In this document: positions 35,114-43,293 of the stretch, in pieces
Layout: each line of letters begins with the position of its first letter
How positions within the stretch are numbered: position 1 is the stretch's first letter
IMG/VR virus record: IMGVR_UViG_3300013109_000495
Coordinates: 57,820-121,819 of that record
Reading direction: 5' to 3' (one strand)
Origin: a virus
DNA: 64,000 nt
The notes under the pieces: generated by a model
Told to the model about the DNA's origin: nothing
The model's input: only the letters and a program-made list of their open reading frames with translations
Databases searched by the model: none
Made by a program: the position numbers and the translations under genes

Positions 35114-35862
35114 CTATTCAACCGGATCAATTAGAAAAAGAAATTAAATGGGAACCTTATGCTGGCGAAACAGTTAATACTAATCTCATAATTCGTGGTG
35201 GGAAAAAATATCAAGAAACTGCATTTTACAAAGATAGAGTTAAAGCCATACCTCGAGGTAATGCCTATATTATAGGAAACGGTCCATCACGAAAAGATTT
35301 TGATTTAAACACACTTAAAGCAACAGGACAAACTTATGGTTGTAATGCTTTATACCGAGACTTCATCCCTGATTATATTTTTTCTGTTGACGCAAAAATG
35401 ACTGCTAAAATGATAAAGGATAAAGTTTATGAAAAATGTATTCACTATGCACCGGCTTTAGAAGTTAACAGATATCCAAAAGGCGGGCCTTCGTTATTAC
35501 ATTTAATTCCAAACAACCCACACTGGATTTCAGGTAATGCCGCATTCTGGACCGCAGGAGTTCATGGACACAAAAATATATATCTTATTGGTTTTGATTT
35601 TAAAGAATACGGAAAAGATCAGCTGAACAACATTTATCAAGATACTGAAAACTATGGACCACGACACGATCATAAAATATTTGAGGCATGGCTTAAACAA
35701 TTTAGAGATTATTTAAAAATGAGACCTTATTGTAATTTCTTTGTAGTACATGACGATCCGCCCGACTACCTTAACTATCTTCAAACGGGTACTGATTTAA
35801 AAAATTCTAAACTAATAACTTACAAAGAATTTACTGATACAGTCTTAAACCGTGCAATTTAA
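35110..35862 (+). CDS. DUF115/MptE-like Rossmann protein, possible sugar-cassette enzyme
   Basis: A 250-residue protein with AYIIGNGPSRKDFDL, YGCNALYRDFIPDYIFSVDA and NIYLIGFDFKEYGKD. The G-N-G-P-S loop, the C-N-x-x-Y strand and the D-Y-I-F-x-x-D strand are the pattern of DUF115/MptE-like and sialyltransferase-like folds in flagellin and LPS glycosylation loci. It closes the plus-strand sugar operon; its last 32 bases overlap the convergent SprT-like gene. Confidence 0.65.
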   Translation: MTIQPDQLEKEIKWEPYAGETVNTNLIIRGGKKYQETAFYKDRVKAIPRGNAYIIGNGPSRKDFDLNTLKATGQTYGCNALYRDFIPDYIFSVDAKMTAKMIKDKVYEKCIHYAPALEVNRYPKGGPSLLHLIPNNPHWISGNAAFWTAGVHGHKNIYLIGFDFKEYGKDQLNNIYQDTENYGPRHDHKIFEAWLKQFRDYLKMRPYCNFFVVHDDPPDYLNYLQTGTDLKNSKLITYKEFTDTVLNRAI

Positions 35863-36295
35863 AATAGTTTCTCCAACTATAAAAATTAGAATTGTGATTT
35901 GAGTATGGATCTTTCCATACTTGCATTTGATATAAATGTACCATTTCATGTGCAAGAGTTTCAATAAAATCTTTCCATTTAGGAAATTTGTTGTGTAATT
36001 CTATTTTATATTTGATAGGAACGTGATACGGAATTATTTTTTGATTAAATCTTCCTGCTCTACATTTTCTATTATCCCAGTCCGCAATACATAATCCCCA
36101 ATCAAATTTCATGGAACGTACAGTAATTTCTGGCTCAATTAAGTTACCACCAAACATACCTCTATTCAATATTCTAAACCAACTCTGACATTGTTCAATT
36201 GTTGGCATAAATTTTTTAACATTTTTACGTTTTTCCAAGGCTTTTTTAACTCTAAGTCTTAGTGTTTTATTACGTTTTTGTACTGTTCTTTTCAT
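35831..36295 (-). CDS. SprT-like zinc metalloprotease
   Basis: A 154-residue basic protein. FIETLAHEMVHLYQMQVW holds HExxH (zinc ligands plus catalytic Glu), and the C-terminal HNSNFYSWRNYFKLHG gives the third-ligand region; the N-terminal WFRILNRGMFGGNL is typical of SprT/Spartan-type proteins. Relatives cut DNA-bound proteins. It is monocistronic on the minus strand, between the sugar cassette and the uvsW operon. Confidence 0.8.
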   Translation of the reverse strand: MKRTVQKRNKTLRLRVKKALEKRKNVKKFMPTIEQCQSWFRILNRGMFGGNLIEPEITVRSMKFDWGLCIADWDNRKCRAGRFNQKIIPYHVPIKYKIELHNKFPKWKDFIETLAHEMVHLYQMQVWKDPYSNHNSNFYSWRNYFKLHGLRLYQ

Positions 36296-36298
36296 AGG

Positions 36299-36327
36299 TT
36301 GACCGTTTTTACCAAGTATGTTATACT
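36299..36327 (+). promoter_or_regulatory. Sigma70-type promoter for the uvsW/replication operon
   Basis: -35 TTGACC (36299-36304), exactly 17 bases, -10 TATACT (36322-36327), 11 bases before the ATG at 36339. Confidence 0.7.
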
Positions 36328-36338
36328 AGTATTTAATC

Positions 36339-37700
36339 ATGAATATGCCAGAATTAACACCCGTTGAAACGCCAAAAACAATTAACGAAGCGATCAATAT
36401 ATTAGCATATAACGATTATTTTTACCGACAAGACCCAAACGATCCAAAAACACACGTTAACCCACATCCAAAAGATAAAGAGACTGTACGTTCTTTAGCT
36501 GAGTCACAATATCCGTGGACTGAAAAACAGGGTAAATTAGCCGTAATAATCTTAAAAAGATACCTAACAAAATTTCAAAAATTTAAATTAGACATTAAAG
36601 AATTATTAGATGCTCCAATATATAAAGACCCTTTCCGTAAAATAGATTTTGAAAAAAGTATAGAAAAATATATTAACGAAAACGAAGAACCTAAGATTGA
36701 TTTAAAATTTCCCTACAACAAAAAACTTGTAACACTTATAAGATGTTTAAAAGATAAAAAAGGTTTACCAATGGGCTTTACTCATTATAATGGTGAATCT
36801 AAAGTTTGGTCTTTTAAACAAACAGATCTTACAACATATTATCTTACACTAATTGCTATACGTTATGATTTTAAATTTATTGACGTTACATTATTGGATG
36901 ATTACGATGAAGTTAAAAAAGAAATTGAACCATATAAACAGCCATCGGCAAACTTAATTGCAGGAGAAATTGTATTGAACAATGCTCCAGACTCTTTGCT
37001 AGAATATTGGAATAAAAATTTAAAAAATAAAAAACCTTTAATACAACTCGATGCTCTTAAAAACTTATGTATATCTACACGTTGTATAGATATTAAGGCT
37101 GACACTATACTTGGTAAAAAAATTGCACATAATAATTCTAATAAACTTTGGCTAAACAAAAAAGAATACAGCAAGAATGAAGTTATTGCAGGACTCATAG
37201 AATTAGACTGTTTTCCAATTATAATGCCGGTAACAGGCGAAATAAACACACTGGAAGACATAAAAGAATATTGGAGTTGGATAAATGCATTTGAACGCAG
37301 TGGCATAAACATATTAAAACAACTTTCGTTTGGCTTTGAAATTAAAGAACCTGTAAGAGAAAATAAAGTTATTGCTAGTGACTTTGGAAATATTTTTCCA
37401 GTTGACAAACTAGATGACGAAAATTTTGGAAACTTATTTGAATTACATCAAATGAGTAAACAATTTAAATACATTGACAATACTACTAAAGTAATTTTTG
37501 TAAGAAATAGAATACCACGAACATTAATAAAATCTAAAATTAAACCACGTGCTTCGTTAGTTACATTAGGTGGTGGGTTTTTCTCAGGAGGTAATGATAA
37601 TCTTAAAAGATTTCTTGAAAATTTACCTAAAAAGTTGTATTATAGTGATAGTCAACCATCCAACTGGGATTGGAATGACAAAATTATAATAAAGCTATGA
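36339..37700 (+). CDS. Unknown protein upstream of uvsW
   Basis: A 453-residue protein, MNMPELTPVETPKTINEAIN onward, then a helical, charged body. It shows no Walker motif or recognised catalytic signature. It is the first gene after a good sigma70-like promoter and is ATGA-coupled to uvsW, so it is probably an early replication or recombination factor acting with the helicase. I cannot name a family. Confidence 0.6.
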   Translation: MNMPELTPVETPKTINEAINILAYNDYFYRQDPNDPKTHVNPHPKDKETVRSLAESQYPWTEKQGKLAVIILKRYLTKFQKFKLDIKELLDAPIYKDPFRKIDFEKSIEKYINENEEPKIDLKFPYNKKLVTLIRCLKDKKGLPMGFTHYNGESKVWSFKQTDLTTYYLTLIAIRYDFKFIDVTLLDDYDEVKKEIEPYKQPSANLIAGEIVLNNAPDSLLEYWNKNLKNKKPLIQLDALKNLCISTRCIDIKADTILGKKIAHNNSNKLWLNKKEYSKNEVIAGLIELDCFPIIMPVTGEINTLEDIKEYWSWINAFERSGINILKQLSFGFEIKEPVRENKVIASDFGNIFPVDKLDDENFGNLFELHQMSKQFKYIDNTTKVIFVRNRIPRTLIKSKIKPRASLVTLGGGFFSGGNDNLKRFLENLPKKLYYSDSQPSNWDWNDKIIIKL

Positions 37701-39151
37701 GTTCATGTAAATTGGTAATTAAAGATGAAGTTAATGTTAAATTTGAAAATTTAGATTTAAAGTGGCGTCAAAAACTTTCTAATAAATTTAAATATCAAGT
37801 TCCTTATGCTTATCATTTGCCGGCTGTAAAGCTAGGTAGATGGGACGGCAAGATAAGTTTTTTTAGTTTAGGTGGCACTACATATCTTAACCTAGTAGAC
37901 CAAATACTTCCAATACTTGAAGCAGGTGGAGTATATGTTGAACTTGACGATAAAAGAACAAAACATAATTTTGAATTTAAATTAATAGATAAAAATTATC
38001 TATCAGATATAACATGGCCAGACAATCATCCTTGTGCTGGACAACCAATTGTTTTACGTGACTACCAAGTAGAAACAATTAATAAATTTTTAGAAGCACC
38101 ACAAAGCCTACAAGAAATTGCCACTGGTGCAGGTAAAACAATTATTACTGCCGCACTTTGTAAGTTAGTTGAACCTTATGGACGTACACTAACAATTGTA
38201 CCTAATAAAAGTTTAGTAACACAAACAGAAGAGGATTTTCTTGCGTGTAATTTAGATACAGGAGTTTATTTTGGTGACAGAAAAGAAGTAGGTAGATATA
38301 ATACAATTGCAACCTGGCAATCAATTAATGTTCTTGAGAAAAAAGATAAAATAGAATTTAAAGAAGTAATGCAAGGAATTCAAACAATAATAGTTGACGA
38401 GGTACATATGGCAAAAGCAGATGTACTAAAAAGATTACTAACAGGAGCATTTGCAAATGCAGGTATACGTTGGGGATTAACAGGAACAATACCAAAAGAA
38501 GATTATGAATTTTACGGAATAAAATGTTCTTTAGGAGACGTAACACATAGAATTCCTGCAAAGGAATTACAAGACAAAGGTGTATTGGCTAAATGTCATG
38601 TTAATGTTTTACAAACACAAGACCATCCAATGTTTAAAAGTTACCCAGAAGAATTAAAATGGCTTACAACTGATGATACTAGAATAACTTGGGTAGCACA
38701 AACAATTAGTGATATTGCAAGTTCAGGCAACACACTTATATTAGTCGATAGAATTTCTGCTGGGAATTTACTTGAAACGAAAATAAAAGATTCAGTTTTT
38801 ATATCCGGAGCAACTAAAACATTAGACAGAAAGGAACATTATGATGAAGTGTCTATTGCAAAAAGTAAAATTATTATAGCAACATACGGAGTTGCTAGTG
38901 TTGGAATTAATATTCCTAGGATATTCAATCTTGTTCTTATTGAGCCTGGTAAATCCTTTGTACGTGTAATACAAAGTATAGGACGAGGCATTCGTAAAGC
39001 AGAAGACAAGGATCATGTACAAATTTGGGATATAACTAGTAGTTGTAAGTTTGCAAAAAGACATTTAACCCAAAGGAAAAAGTTTTACAAAGAGGCAAAT
39101 TATCCGTATACTATAGAAAAAATAGATTATGAAAATCCTTACATTAGATAA
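37697..39151 (+). CDS. uvsW: UvsW helicase
   Basis: A 484-residue superfamily 2 helicase. An N-terminal substrate domain (KFKYQVPYAYHLPAVKLGRW) is followed by Walker A ATGAGKT at 142-148, DEVH at 234-237, the motif III-type GLTGT, and motif VI in VIQSIGRGIRKAED. UvsW unwinds R-loops and branched DNA and switches T4 from origin- to recombination-primed replication. The length is close to T4 (503 aa). It overlaps the next gene by 23 bases. Confidence 0.93.
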   Translation: MSSCKLVIKDEVNVKFENLDLKWRQKLSNKFKYQVPYAYHLPAVKLGRWDGKISFFSLGGTTYLNLVDQILPILEAGGVYVELDDKRTKHNFEFKLIDKNYLSDITWPDNHPCAGQPIVLRDYQVETINKFLEAPQSLQEIATGAGKTIITAALCKLVEPYGRTLTIVPNKSLVTQTEEDFLACNLDTGVYFGDRKEVGRYNTIATWQSINVLEKKDKIEFKEVMQGIQTIIVDEVHMAKADVLKRLLTGAFANAGIRWGLTGTIPKEDYEFYGIKCSLGDVTHRIPAKELQDKGVLAKCHVNVLQTQDHPMFKSYPEELKWLTTDDTRITWVAQTISDIASSGNTLILVDRISAGNLLETKIKDSVFISGATKTLDRKEHYDEVSIAKSKIIIATYGVASVGINIPRIFNLVLIEPGKSFVRVIQSIGRGIRKAEDKDHVQIWDITSSCKFAKRHLTQRKKFYKEANYPYTIEKIDYENPYIR

Positions 39152-39632
39152 TCGAACATATGCGTTAGAAAAAATCCCGGAATGGGTCGATGAAAAATTA
39201 AGATTTGCAGTATTAGATAATTCAAACCCAGAAGAGCCCGATTTCTTTTACATACCTTTAATATTTTTAGAATCATTTAATGCTCCTGCGGCAGTATTAC
39301 AAATAGGTGATCACAAAATAAAAATGCCATTAGATTGGAAAATGTTAATAGGAGAACAAGGACAACCCGAAATGCACGTACTACCAATTACAAGTTTAAA
39401 TGATAGAGGCTTTGATGCATTTACATTTAATCCTTTATCTAGTAGTAAACCCGATTTCTATCCAATTGATGTTATTGATATCTACACTGAAGTAAAATGG
39501 TACTTTCCTAAAATGAAATCAGGACAACTACTTGCGGTACCATTACAAAATGGCAAAAAACCTATATGTGCTTATTTTGTAAAAGATATTTCAAGACAAT
39601 GTGAACAAATTGATTATGGCTCAGTATGGTAA
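39129..39632 (+). CDS. Unknown protein in the replication operon
   Basis: A 167-residue acidic protein (MKILTLDNRTYALEKIPEWV start), with FFYIPLIFLESFNAPAAVLQ and a C-terminal LLAVPLQNGKKPICAYFVKD. It is probably a compact alpha/beta fold without recognisable catalytic residues. It overlaps uvsW by 23 bases and the next gene by 7 bases. Confidence 0.6.
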   Translation: MKILTLDNRTYALEKIPEWVDEKLRFAVLDNSNPEEPDFFYIPLIFLESFNAPAAVLQIGDHKIKMPLDWKMLIGEQGQPEMHVLPITSLNDRGFDAFTFNPLSSSKPDFYPIDVIDIYTEVKWYFPKMKSGQLLAVPLQNGKKPICAYFVKDISRQCEQIDYGSVW

Positions 39633-39889
39633 AAGGAACTAAGGTAAAAATAAAAGCACCGTTCATGGATATACCTGTAGGTGAAGGAGGTAAAGAATTA
39701 CCAATACTAATGGATAGAAATTTTATGAACAACCTTATGGAGTACATACAAAAAAAAGAATTAAAAATGATTCATTGTGATGTTGTAAAACATCATGTAG
39801 TATTAGAGTTTATAGATAAACTTGAAGCAACAAGATTTGCATTAGGATACGCAGAAATATATGCCAAAACAGAACCGGAAATTTTTTGA
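39626..39889 (+). CDS. Small unknown protein
   Basis: An 87-residue protein starting MVKGTKVKIKAPFMDIPVGE, with an alpha/beta pattern and no known motif. It overlaps the preceding gene by 7 bases and gp62 by 29 bases, so it is translationally coupled to clamp-loader synthesis. Confidence 0.55.
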   Translation: MVKGTKVKIKAPFMDIPVGEGGKELPILMDRNFMNNLMEYIQKKELKMIHCDVVKHHVVLEFIDKLEATRFALGYAEIYAKTEPEIF

Positions 39890-40316
39890 ATTAAGAAACG
39901 GATTAAAAGCCGTAGATTTTCGTAATAAAGACTATTATGATAGAATAGATAACCTTGAAAAATCTTTGTATTCACCTTATATGTTAATGAGATATGCATC
40001 TTGTGTAAGTTCTAAAGATAAATTTTATGTAGAACATTATGTTGAAATGATTAATGAATGTGTAAACAAACATTGTTTTACTCTCGGATCAAAGCATAAA
40101 AAATTATTATGGATACTAACTGCTATGTGTGGAGCATTAAAACAGCAATTTCATCCATGGATAAAACCTATGAAACGTGTACCGAACAAATCTTTAAAAC
40201 AACTATTAACATTATATCCTAATGCTAAAGAAAATGATTTAGAAACACTAGACATTGTTATAACAGACAGAGAACTAGAAGAATTATTAGAAGCACATGG
40301 AATCGAACCAAAATAA
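39861..40316 (+). CDS. gp62: Clamp loader small subunit gp62 (probable)
   Basis: A 151-residue helical protein. EKSLYSPYMLMRYASCVSSK, VEMINECVNKHCFTLGSKHK, and the WIKPMKRVPN and NDLETLDIVITDRELEELL regions follow the gp62 layout of marine T4-like phages (a Y-M-x-x-R/N-R-x-x-S block, an H-K-x-L-W block, K-W-x-K, then Y-x-x-N/S-x-x-D). gp62 works with gp44 to load the gp45 clamp. gp44 and gp45 are not in the window. Confidence 0.65.
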   Translation: MPKQNRKFFELRNGLKAVDFRNKDYYDRIDNLEKSLYSPYMLMRYASCVSSKDKFYVEHYVEMINECVNKHCFTLGSKHKKLLWILTAMCGALKQQFHPWIKPMKRVPNKSLKQLLTLYPNAKENDLETLDIVITDRELEELLEAHGIEPK

Positions 40317-40983
40317 ATGCACCTATTGTGGTAAGACATTTGCACGTGAACGAACATTACAAGTTCATTTATGTGAGCCTAAACGTAGACATTTACAAAA
40401 AAACGAAAAATGGGTGCAAAATGCTTTCATGGTATATCAAAGATTTTATGAGATACATCAGCACACAGGCAAAACAAAAACATATGACGAATTTTGCAAG
40501 TCTTCTTATTACAATGCATTTGTAAAATTTGGCAGATACGTTATGCATATTAATCCATTATATCCCGAAAAATATATTGACTATGTAATATTATCAAAAG
40601 TTAAACTAGACCACTGGGCTCGTGATGATTTATATGAAGCATACCTTATTAATGCTCTTAAAAATGAACCAGTTGAAGCGGCACTACAAAGAAGTATTGC
40701 AACTATGATGGATTGGGCAGAAGAACAAAATGCACAATGGTCTGATTATTTTAGACTTGTGAATACTACTCGAGCTGTACAACATATTCAACAAGGAAAA
40801 ATATCTCCTTGGCTGTTACTTGGTTGCTCTGCAGGTAAAAAAATGTTAAACTTATTTACAGACGAACAATTACAAATGACGCAAAGGTATATTAATCCAG
40901 AATATTGGGCAAATAAATTTAGGAGTTATCCAGCAGATCATTTGTTTGTACAAGAAACAGCCAAGGAGGCTCGCATTGAGTAA
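40297..40983 (+). CDS. Zinc-finger protein, unknown function
   Basis: A 228-residue protein. The N-terminal CTYCGKTFARERTLQVHLCE is a C2H2/C2HC-like finger (residues ~8-28), followed by a helical domain with aromatic residues (YDEFCKSSYYNAFVKFGRYV) and SPWLLLGCSAGKKML. It overlaps gp62 by 20 bases. The finger suggests DNA binding within the replisome. Confidence 0.65.
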   Translation: MESNQNKCTYCGKTFARERTLQVHLCEPKRRHLQKNEKWVQNAFMVYQRFYEIHQHTGKTKTYDEFCKSSYYNAFVKFGRYVMHINPLYPEKYIDYVILSKVKLDHWARDDLYEAYLINALKNEPVEAALQRSIATMMDWAEEQNAQWSDYFRLVNTTRAVQHIQQGKISPWLLLGCSAGKKMLNLFTDEQLQMTQRYINPEYWANKFRSYPADHLFVQETAKEARIE

Positions 40984-41200
40984 ACTAGATATCGAAGTAA
41001 CAGATGAATTAAAATTTGAAGTTGGTGATTGTTGTATTATAATAAAACCCAACGGAACAATAAGAAAAGTAATTTTACCAGAAATGAATAATAGAGTACC
41101 ACAAACTGCAGGATATAAAAAAATGTTGAAAGTAATTGATATATTAAAACCTGGTGCAAAGAAAAATTTTACTGATTACAATAAAAGGAAATTACACTAA
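40976..41200 (+). CDS. Small unknown protein, TTG start
   Basis: A 74-residue protein SKLDIEVTDELKFEVGDCCI onward. The start is TTG at 40976: a full AAGGAGG (40963-40969) lies 6 bases upstream, whereas no ATG is suitable. It overlaps the zinc-finger gene stop and shares one base with the DnaE-like gene (TAATG). It is alpha/beta, with basic C-terminal residues. Confidence 0.6.
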   Translation: MSKLDIEVTDELKFEVGDCCIIIKPNGTIRKVILPEMNNRVPQTAGYKKMLKVIDILKPGAKKNFTDYNKRKLH

Positions 41201-41790
41201 TGCCTGATGTAGACATAGATTTTTTTGATAGAGACGGTGTGTTAAAACTTTTTAAACACGCACCAGCATCTATTATTAAAAATGAAAAAATTGAAAAACA
41301 TAAAACTGGAGTTTATTTTCATGCAGTTCCAACTGATCCTATTAATGGACACGCAACACTAGATTATAAAAAAGCCGATGATAGAGGTTATTTTAAAATT
41401 GATTGTCTTAATGTAAACATCTACAAAAATATAAAATCTGAACAAGAACTTGTAGAATTAATGATACAAGAACCCGATTGGGATATATTAAAAGATCAAA
41501 AAATTGTAGATCAACTATTTCATTTAAATGGACATTTTAATATTGTATCCAAACTAGAACCTAAAAACATTGAGCAACTTGCGGCTGTATTAGCAATTAT
41601 ACGTCCAGCAAAAAGAGGACTAATGTATAAAGACTGGAAAGAAATATTAAAAGAAATTTGGGTTAAACCAACTGATGGTAGTTACTTTTTCAAAAAATCA
41701 CACGCAGTTGCTTACGCTCATGCAATCGTAGTTCAGATGAATTTGATTAAAAGAGCTAAATATAACTTTAGTGCAACACAGGAAACGTAA
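41200..41790 (+). CDS. Compact DNA polymerase III alpha (DnaE, C-family) palm-like protein
   Basis: A 196-residue protein that follows bacterial DnaE in order: MPDVDIDF (residues 1-8; E. coli MPDFDVDF with catalytic D401/D403), TGVYFHAVPTD (HAGGVV region), DRGYFKIDCLN with D68 (E. coli GLVKFDFLG, D555), EQLAAVLAIIRPAK (EDMIALVALFRPGP) and FFKKSHAVAYAHAIV (GFNKSHSAAYALVS). The three catalytic Asp positions are present. The PHP domain and the fingers with the R-x-x-G-K-K nucleotide site are absent. It lies in the gp62-gp61-gp41 neighbourhood. It is either a minimal polymerase relative or a non-catalytic accessory. Confidence 0.75.
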   Translation: MPDVDIDFFDRDGVLKLFKHAPASIIKNEKIEKHKTGVYFHAVPTDPINGHATLDYKKADDRGYFKIDCLNVNIYKNIKSEQELVELMIQEPDWDILKDQKIVDQLFHLNGHFNIVSKLEPKNIEQLAAVLAIIRPAKRGLMYKDWKEILKEIWVKPTDGSYFFKKSHAVAYAHAIVVQMNLIKRAKYNFSATQET

Positions 41791-42082
41791 AAGTACTAAA
41801 AAAATCAAACCACAAACTGAAACTCTACCCACTGAATTTACTGACGTTGAATTAGTTAGATTAATGGATCGAACTATTAAAACTAGACGTCCAGCAAAAG
41901 TACTGTGCCGTGGCACAGAAATTGACGAAGATTGGCTTTGGGATATTTTTCCAACATGGAAAAGTAACTGGCAGAAAAAAGGTTTGAAAATGAGATACAA
42001 TAAAAGACAACATTGTATTTTTTTGAACTACTCTAAAGAGTTAGCAAATGCTTATCAGGTGTTTTTAAAATATACTAGGTAG
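41771..42082 (+). CDS. Small basic protein, unknown
   Basis: A 103-residue protein with a GTG start inside the DnaE-like gene (20-base overlap). It has a Lys/Arg-rich N-terminus (HRKRKSTKKIK), then EFTDVELVRLMDRTIKTRRP and WLWDIFPTWKSNWQKKGLKM. It may bind nucleic acid. Its 3' end overlaps the convergent gene by 8 bases. Confidence 0.55.
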   Translation: MQHRKRKSTKKIKPQTETLPTEFTDVELVRLMDRTIKTRRPAKVLCRGTEIDEDWLWDIFPTWKSNWQKKGLKMRYNKRQHCIFLNYSKELANAYQVFLKYTR

Positions 42083-42449
42083 GTCTTCTTACTAATTGGA
42101 TTGTTCTTCGTTTTACCCGTTTCTTCGAAATTTCAGAAAGTCGTACAGTTGGGCCATGCACAATTTCAATATCTTTAGCACTTAAAGTAATTAACGTAGA
42201 ACGGAAATATTTAAAATCTCCTTTAAGAAATATATTAATTGGTATTTTTCTATTAGATTCATGCCACCAAATTTCACCAGACTTAAGATATCTCATCTTA
42301 TCTTGTGGACTCATGATTCTACCATAGTCATAGAAACTTATGACATGGTTATCTTGATTTTGTACAATACCAACAAATTCCATGTCGCCTTTACGAATAA
42401 GGCTTAAAAATGGAAATTTATCCTTCAATGTGTTAAAAATTTCATTCAT
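42075..42449 (-). CDS. Conserved-type marine T4-like protein, unknown
   Basis: A 124-residue protein with KDKFPFLSLIRKGDMEFVGI, GEIWWHESNRKIPINIFLKG and a basic C-terminal KKRVKRRTIQLVRRPT. I associate this pattern with a conserved unassigned gene of marine T4-like phages. A RegA assignment was considered and dropped. It is divergent from the structural-type gene at 42482 and convergent with the upstream replication operon. Confidence 0.65.
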   Translation of the reverse strand: MNEIFNTLKDKFPFLSLIRKGDMEFVGIVQNQDNHVISFYDYGRIMSPQDKMRYLKSGEIWWHESNRKIPINIFLKGDFKYFRSTLITLSAKDIEIVHGPTVRLSEISKKRVKRRTIQLVRRPT

Positions 42450-42457
42450 CGTGTATC

Positions 42458-42475
42458 CATAAATACTGTTAAATA
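42458..42475 (+). promoter_or_regulatory. Two late-type octamers
   Basis: CATAAATA (42458-42465) and GTTAAATA (42468-42475); the second ends 6 bases before the ATG at 42482. A late promoter here sets this structural-type gene apart from the replication genes on both sides. Confidence 0.5.
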
Positions 42476-42481
42476 TGTACT

Positions 42482-43282
42482 ATGCAAACAGTCTCAAGGT
42501 ATTTACTATCAAACTTGGTAATTGGTTATATAAATGGTTACCATGGAAGGAATTCAAAAGTGTACGATAGACGTATAACACTACATAAAGGGGTATCTAA
42601 TCCGGTAAGTTTTACTTTTAAAAACGAGGATCAGAAAGCTCAAGATATTACTACCAAAACATATGAATTTAACATAATTGATTCTGAAACTAAAAAATCA
42701 GCATTAACACGAAATTTAAGCATATTAGACGACGGTTCTACAGTATCAACCAAAGGTACAGCATCGATTACAATATCTGAGGGCGATCTTTTAGATTTAG
42801 ATGCTAAATTTTACAACTTTTCAGTTAGAGAAGTTAAGTCAGATAATTCTCGAGAAATTACATATGCTGACACTGGCTACAATGCCGCAGGTACTTTGGA
42901 AATACTTGATGGTGCATATCCTGATGCTGTTAATAGCACAAGTATATCTTCTTTTACAGTTACAGACGGACCATTAGCAAAAACTTCAAGTTCAATTGAT
43001 GCTAAACCAGGAATAAACAATAACAAAGCATTACACACAATTGCAGTATATACTAAAAACTTTTCAGGTGCTTTAAGAGTACAAGGTACAATGGCTTCAT
43101 CTCCTACAGGTGCAGACTATTTTGATATTACCTTGGATGGACAATCATCTCCTGTAACTTTTTCTAGTTCTACCACTGTTACCAACTATAACTTTTATGG
43201 TGTTTACACAAACGTAAGATTTAGTTGGGGTAATGATACTGGTAATAACGGAATCATTGACAAAATCCTATATAGACAGTAA
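42482..43282 (+). CDS. Putative virion protein (BppU/fibre-like N-terminus)
   Basis: A 266-residue beta-rich protein. VYDRRITLHKGVSNPVSFTF and KNEDQKAQDITTKTYEFNII resemble the N-terminal domain of baseplate/fibre-associated BppU-like proteins, and the rest is Ser/Thr/Gly-rich. The late-type octamers agree with a structural role. It lies immediately before primase gp61, so late and early genes are interleaved here. Confidence 0.6.
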   Translation: MQTVSRYLLSNLVIGYINGYHGRNSKVYDRRITLHKGVSNPVSFTFKNEDQKAQDITTKTYEFNIIDSETKKSALTRNLSILDDGSTVSTKGTASITISEGDLLDLDAKFYNFSVREVKSDNSREITYADTGYNAAGTLEILDGAYPDAVNSTSISSFTVTDGPLAKTSSSIDAKPGINNNKALHTIAVYTKNFSGALRVQGTMASSPTGADYFDITLDGQSSPVTFSSSTTVTNYNFYGVYTNVRFSWGNDTGNNGIIDKILYRQ

Positions 43283-43293
43283 AATAGTAAAGT

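Noticed and set aside
36902-37408. 168-codon minus-strand frame
   Set aside because: Lies inside the gene upstream of uvsW with no promoter or ribosome site; composition is that of a shadow frame.
42075-42449. Possible RegA translational repressor
   Set aside because: Length and position near replication genes tempted this call, but the sequence (PFLSLIRKGD, WWHESNRKIPINIF, basic tail) does not follow RegA as I know it.
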